Shown here in pieces: positions 41,207 to 42,527 of a DNA stretch of 42,527 nucleotides (position 1 is its first letter; each line of letters starts with the position of its first letter). The stretch comes from CAKZYD01 sp039814715 (lineage in GTDB: Bacteria; Pseudomonadota; Alphaproteobacteria; Sphingomonadales; CAKZYD01), in contig JBCCAR010000028.1 in assembly GCA_039814715.1 (NCBI GenBank), positions 1 to 42,527 of the forward strand, given 5' to 3'. A model generated the notes under the pieces. The model had not been told where the DNA came from. It saw nothing but the letters and a program-made list of their open reading frames with translations, and did no database searches. The position numbers and the translations under genes were made by a program.

Positions 41207-42391
41207 ATGGTTCAGACATTATTTGAGCGGGAGGAACGACCGCGCAATGGCCGACACACTGTGCTCCGCCCACCGGCCTCAGATGAAAACAGCGCGTATG
41301 TTATGCGCCGATCACCCAATGGTGCTTTCTTGAGTGATTTTGCAAGGTCTGCAATCGATTGGGCTTGGGCGTGCGATGACGCGCTCTGCATTACGCAATT
41401 GACTGAGGGCTTTACAGCCATGACTGGTTTTCCGGTGCGCCAGTTCATTGGTGCGCCGCTGGAAACCTTGCTTGAATTCTCTGGACCCAAAGACGCTGCA
41501 GCTTTCATGGCACAGCTATCGCGCGGCGAGGCGATGGATGATGCCGTCGCCATCGTCAAAGCAGATGACGGGCCCAAACCAGTGCATTTTTCTGCAGTTC
41601 CGATCCATAGCGCGGATGGCGAGCTGCTTGGCCTTGAAGGAGGCGCCGCGTCTGCAGAGCGCAAGCAGTCTTTGTTTGACGTGGACGACGGCGACGATAG
41701 CCAGCTCGAGATTGCGCACCAAGTTCAACATGAATTGCGTACGCCGCTCAATGCGATCGCTGGGTTTGCTCAAATTATGCGTGAAGACTTGAAACATCAA
41801 GCTGACGGACGCTACGCAGGGTATTGCGACGATATTTTGAGCGCAAGCAATCACCTTTTGGGTTTGATTGACGATATGGTGACCGCCTATGGCGCTGGGA
41901 AGCCTGACGGCAGCATTATTCCAGTTGAAAGTGATATCTCAGTGATCGTCTCAGAGGTTCAAAGATTGCTTCAACCAGTCGCTGAAAAGGCGCAAGTGGA
42001 ACTGGCGCTTAGGCCCATAGACCAAGTGGCCGCATGCCTGACAGACCGGCGCAAATTAAAACAGATCATTGTGAACCTTTTAGAGAATGCCATTAAGTTC
42101 ACCCCGCAAGGCGCGCGCGCTGGCATCGATATCCAAGCCGATAACCCGCACTTTGTCGATATCGTGGTGTGGGATGAAGGGCCCGGTATTGATCCGGTAG
42201 ATCAAGACCGCATTTGGCAACGCTATGAGAAAGCGGGCCAAGAAACGCCGTATGAGAGCTCTTCTCCGGGGTTAGGACTAGGCTTGTCGGTCGTCAAAGC
42301 CCTGGCTGATGGTATTGGCGCGCAGCTGAGCCTAGACAGCGCCCTGGGCAATGGCAGCCGCTTTACAATCCGGCTTCCCGCCGCGCACTAG
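41207..42391 (+). CDS. cytosolic PAS-domain sensor histidine kinase
   Basis: A 394-residue kinase without membrane helices. A PAS domain spans about 45-155 (AIDWAWACDDALCITQLTEGFTAMTGFPVRQFIGAPLETLLEF). The phosphoacceptor histidine, at about residue 175, is in HELRTPLNAIAGFAQIM. The ATPase domain has the N box LLENAIKFTP, the G1 box WDEGPGIDP and the G2 box GLGLGLSVVKAL. The ATG at 41207 is preceded by AAAGG; a GTG at 41162 would add 15 residues but lacks a ribosome site. No response regulator is adjacent. The PAS ligand is not evident. Confidence 0.9.
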   Translation: MVQTLFEREERPRNGRHTVLRPPASDENSAYVMRRSPNGAFLSDFARSAIDWAWACDDALCITQLTEGFTAMTGFPVRQFIGAPLETLLEFSGPKDAAAFMAQLSRGEAMDDAVAIVKADDGPKPVHFSAVPIHSADGELLGLEGGAASAERKQSLFDVDDGDDSQLEIAHQVQHELRTPLNAIAGFAQIMREDLKHQADGRYAGYCDDILSASNHLLGLIDDMVTAYGAGKPDGSIIPVESDISVIVSEVQRLLQPVAEKAQVELALRPIDQVAACLTDRRKLKQIIVNLLENAIKFTPQGARAGIDIQADNPHFVDIVVWDEGPGIDPVDQDRIWQRYEKAGQETPYESSSPGLGLGLSVVKALADGIGAQLSLDSALGNGSRFTIRLPAAH

Positions 42392-42478
42392 TCCTCTGCA
42401 TCACTTTATCTGATGTGTTGCGCTTTGTTTTGTGATCTGATTCTCTCTTTCTGACATTTTCAAGGAGGGGGTCAGGTT

Positions 42479-42527
42479 TTGGCGAACATCAAATATGTTG
42501 TTGAGTTGACGTTGTATGAGCGTGAGG
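42479..42527 (+). CDS. IS630-family transposase, start only (cut by window end)
   Basis: The last 49 bases encode LANIKYVVELTLYERE from a TTG, with AGGAGG about 10 bp upstream. This matches the usual N terminus of IS630-type transposases (KYVV-LT-EER). The rest lies outside the window. Terminal repeats were not identified. Confidence 0.55.
   Translation, partial: MANIKYVVELTLYERE

Overview
The window looks like chromosome from a Gram-negative, flagellated alphaproteobacterium with bacteriochlorophyll genes. The evidence is a bchE-bchJ-hemN operon with overlapping PpsR/CrtJ-like and FnrL-like sites, three TonB-dependent receptors, flgK-flgL behind a sigma-54-type promoter with a DUF2336 gene, and a HAD protein of an alphaproteobacterial flavour. 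A marine or Caulobacterales/Rhodobacterales-like host is inference only. I saw no rRNA, tRNA or CRISPR array.

Layout. 0.2-10.3 kb is an envelope/uptake island: a TonB receptor, then divergently an ECF sigma factor, a FecR anti-sigma factor, an STN-domain TonB receptor and an ABC ATPase, converging on two ABC permeases of the DUF3526 kind. 10.5-11.1 kb holds an IS200-like transposase gene whose catalytic HUH motif is damaged, followed by a HAD-like protein lacking the nucleophilic aspartate.

12.1-25.9 kb is the most interesting part. It is a catabolic cluster with a TonB receptor, a bicupin, four NTF2/SnoaL-like proteins (three of them long, with two domains), an amidohydrolase, a short MetE-like methyltransferase, a HisD-like dehydrogenase, a sodium/solute symporter and a LacI-family regulator. 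Seven copies of a 16-bp near-palindrome with a central CG (TTGACTTCGAATGCAA or TTGCATTCGAATGCAA) lie upstream of its transcription units. I read this as one LacI regulon that imports and degrades an unidentified, possibly methylated, small molecule. I know of no described pathway with this gene set.

26.2-30.2 kb carries a frameshifted cupin pseudogene and the lower meta-cleavage pathway (hydratase, acylating acetaldehyde dehydrogenase, 4-hydroxy-2-oxovalerate aldolase), divergent from an IclR regulator, with a perfect inverted repeat between them. This could drain the products of the LacI regulon to pyruvate and acetyl-CoA, but it has its own regulator and no ring-cleavage enzyme lies beside it.

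30.2-35.0 kb holds an unknown single-pass membrane protein, hemN, bchJ and bchE (oxygen-independent tetrapyrrole steps) and an HNH nuclease. 35.1-42.4 kb holds a Wzi-like outer-membrane protein, flgK, flgL, a DUF2336 protein and a cytosolic PAS histidine kinase. The window ends at the first codons of a probable IS630-family transposase.
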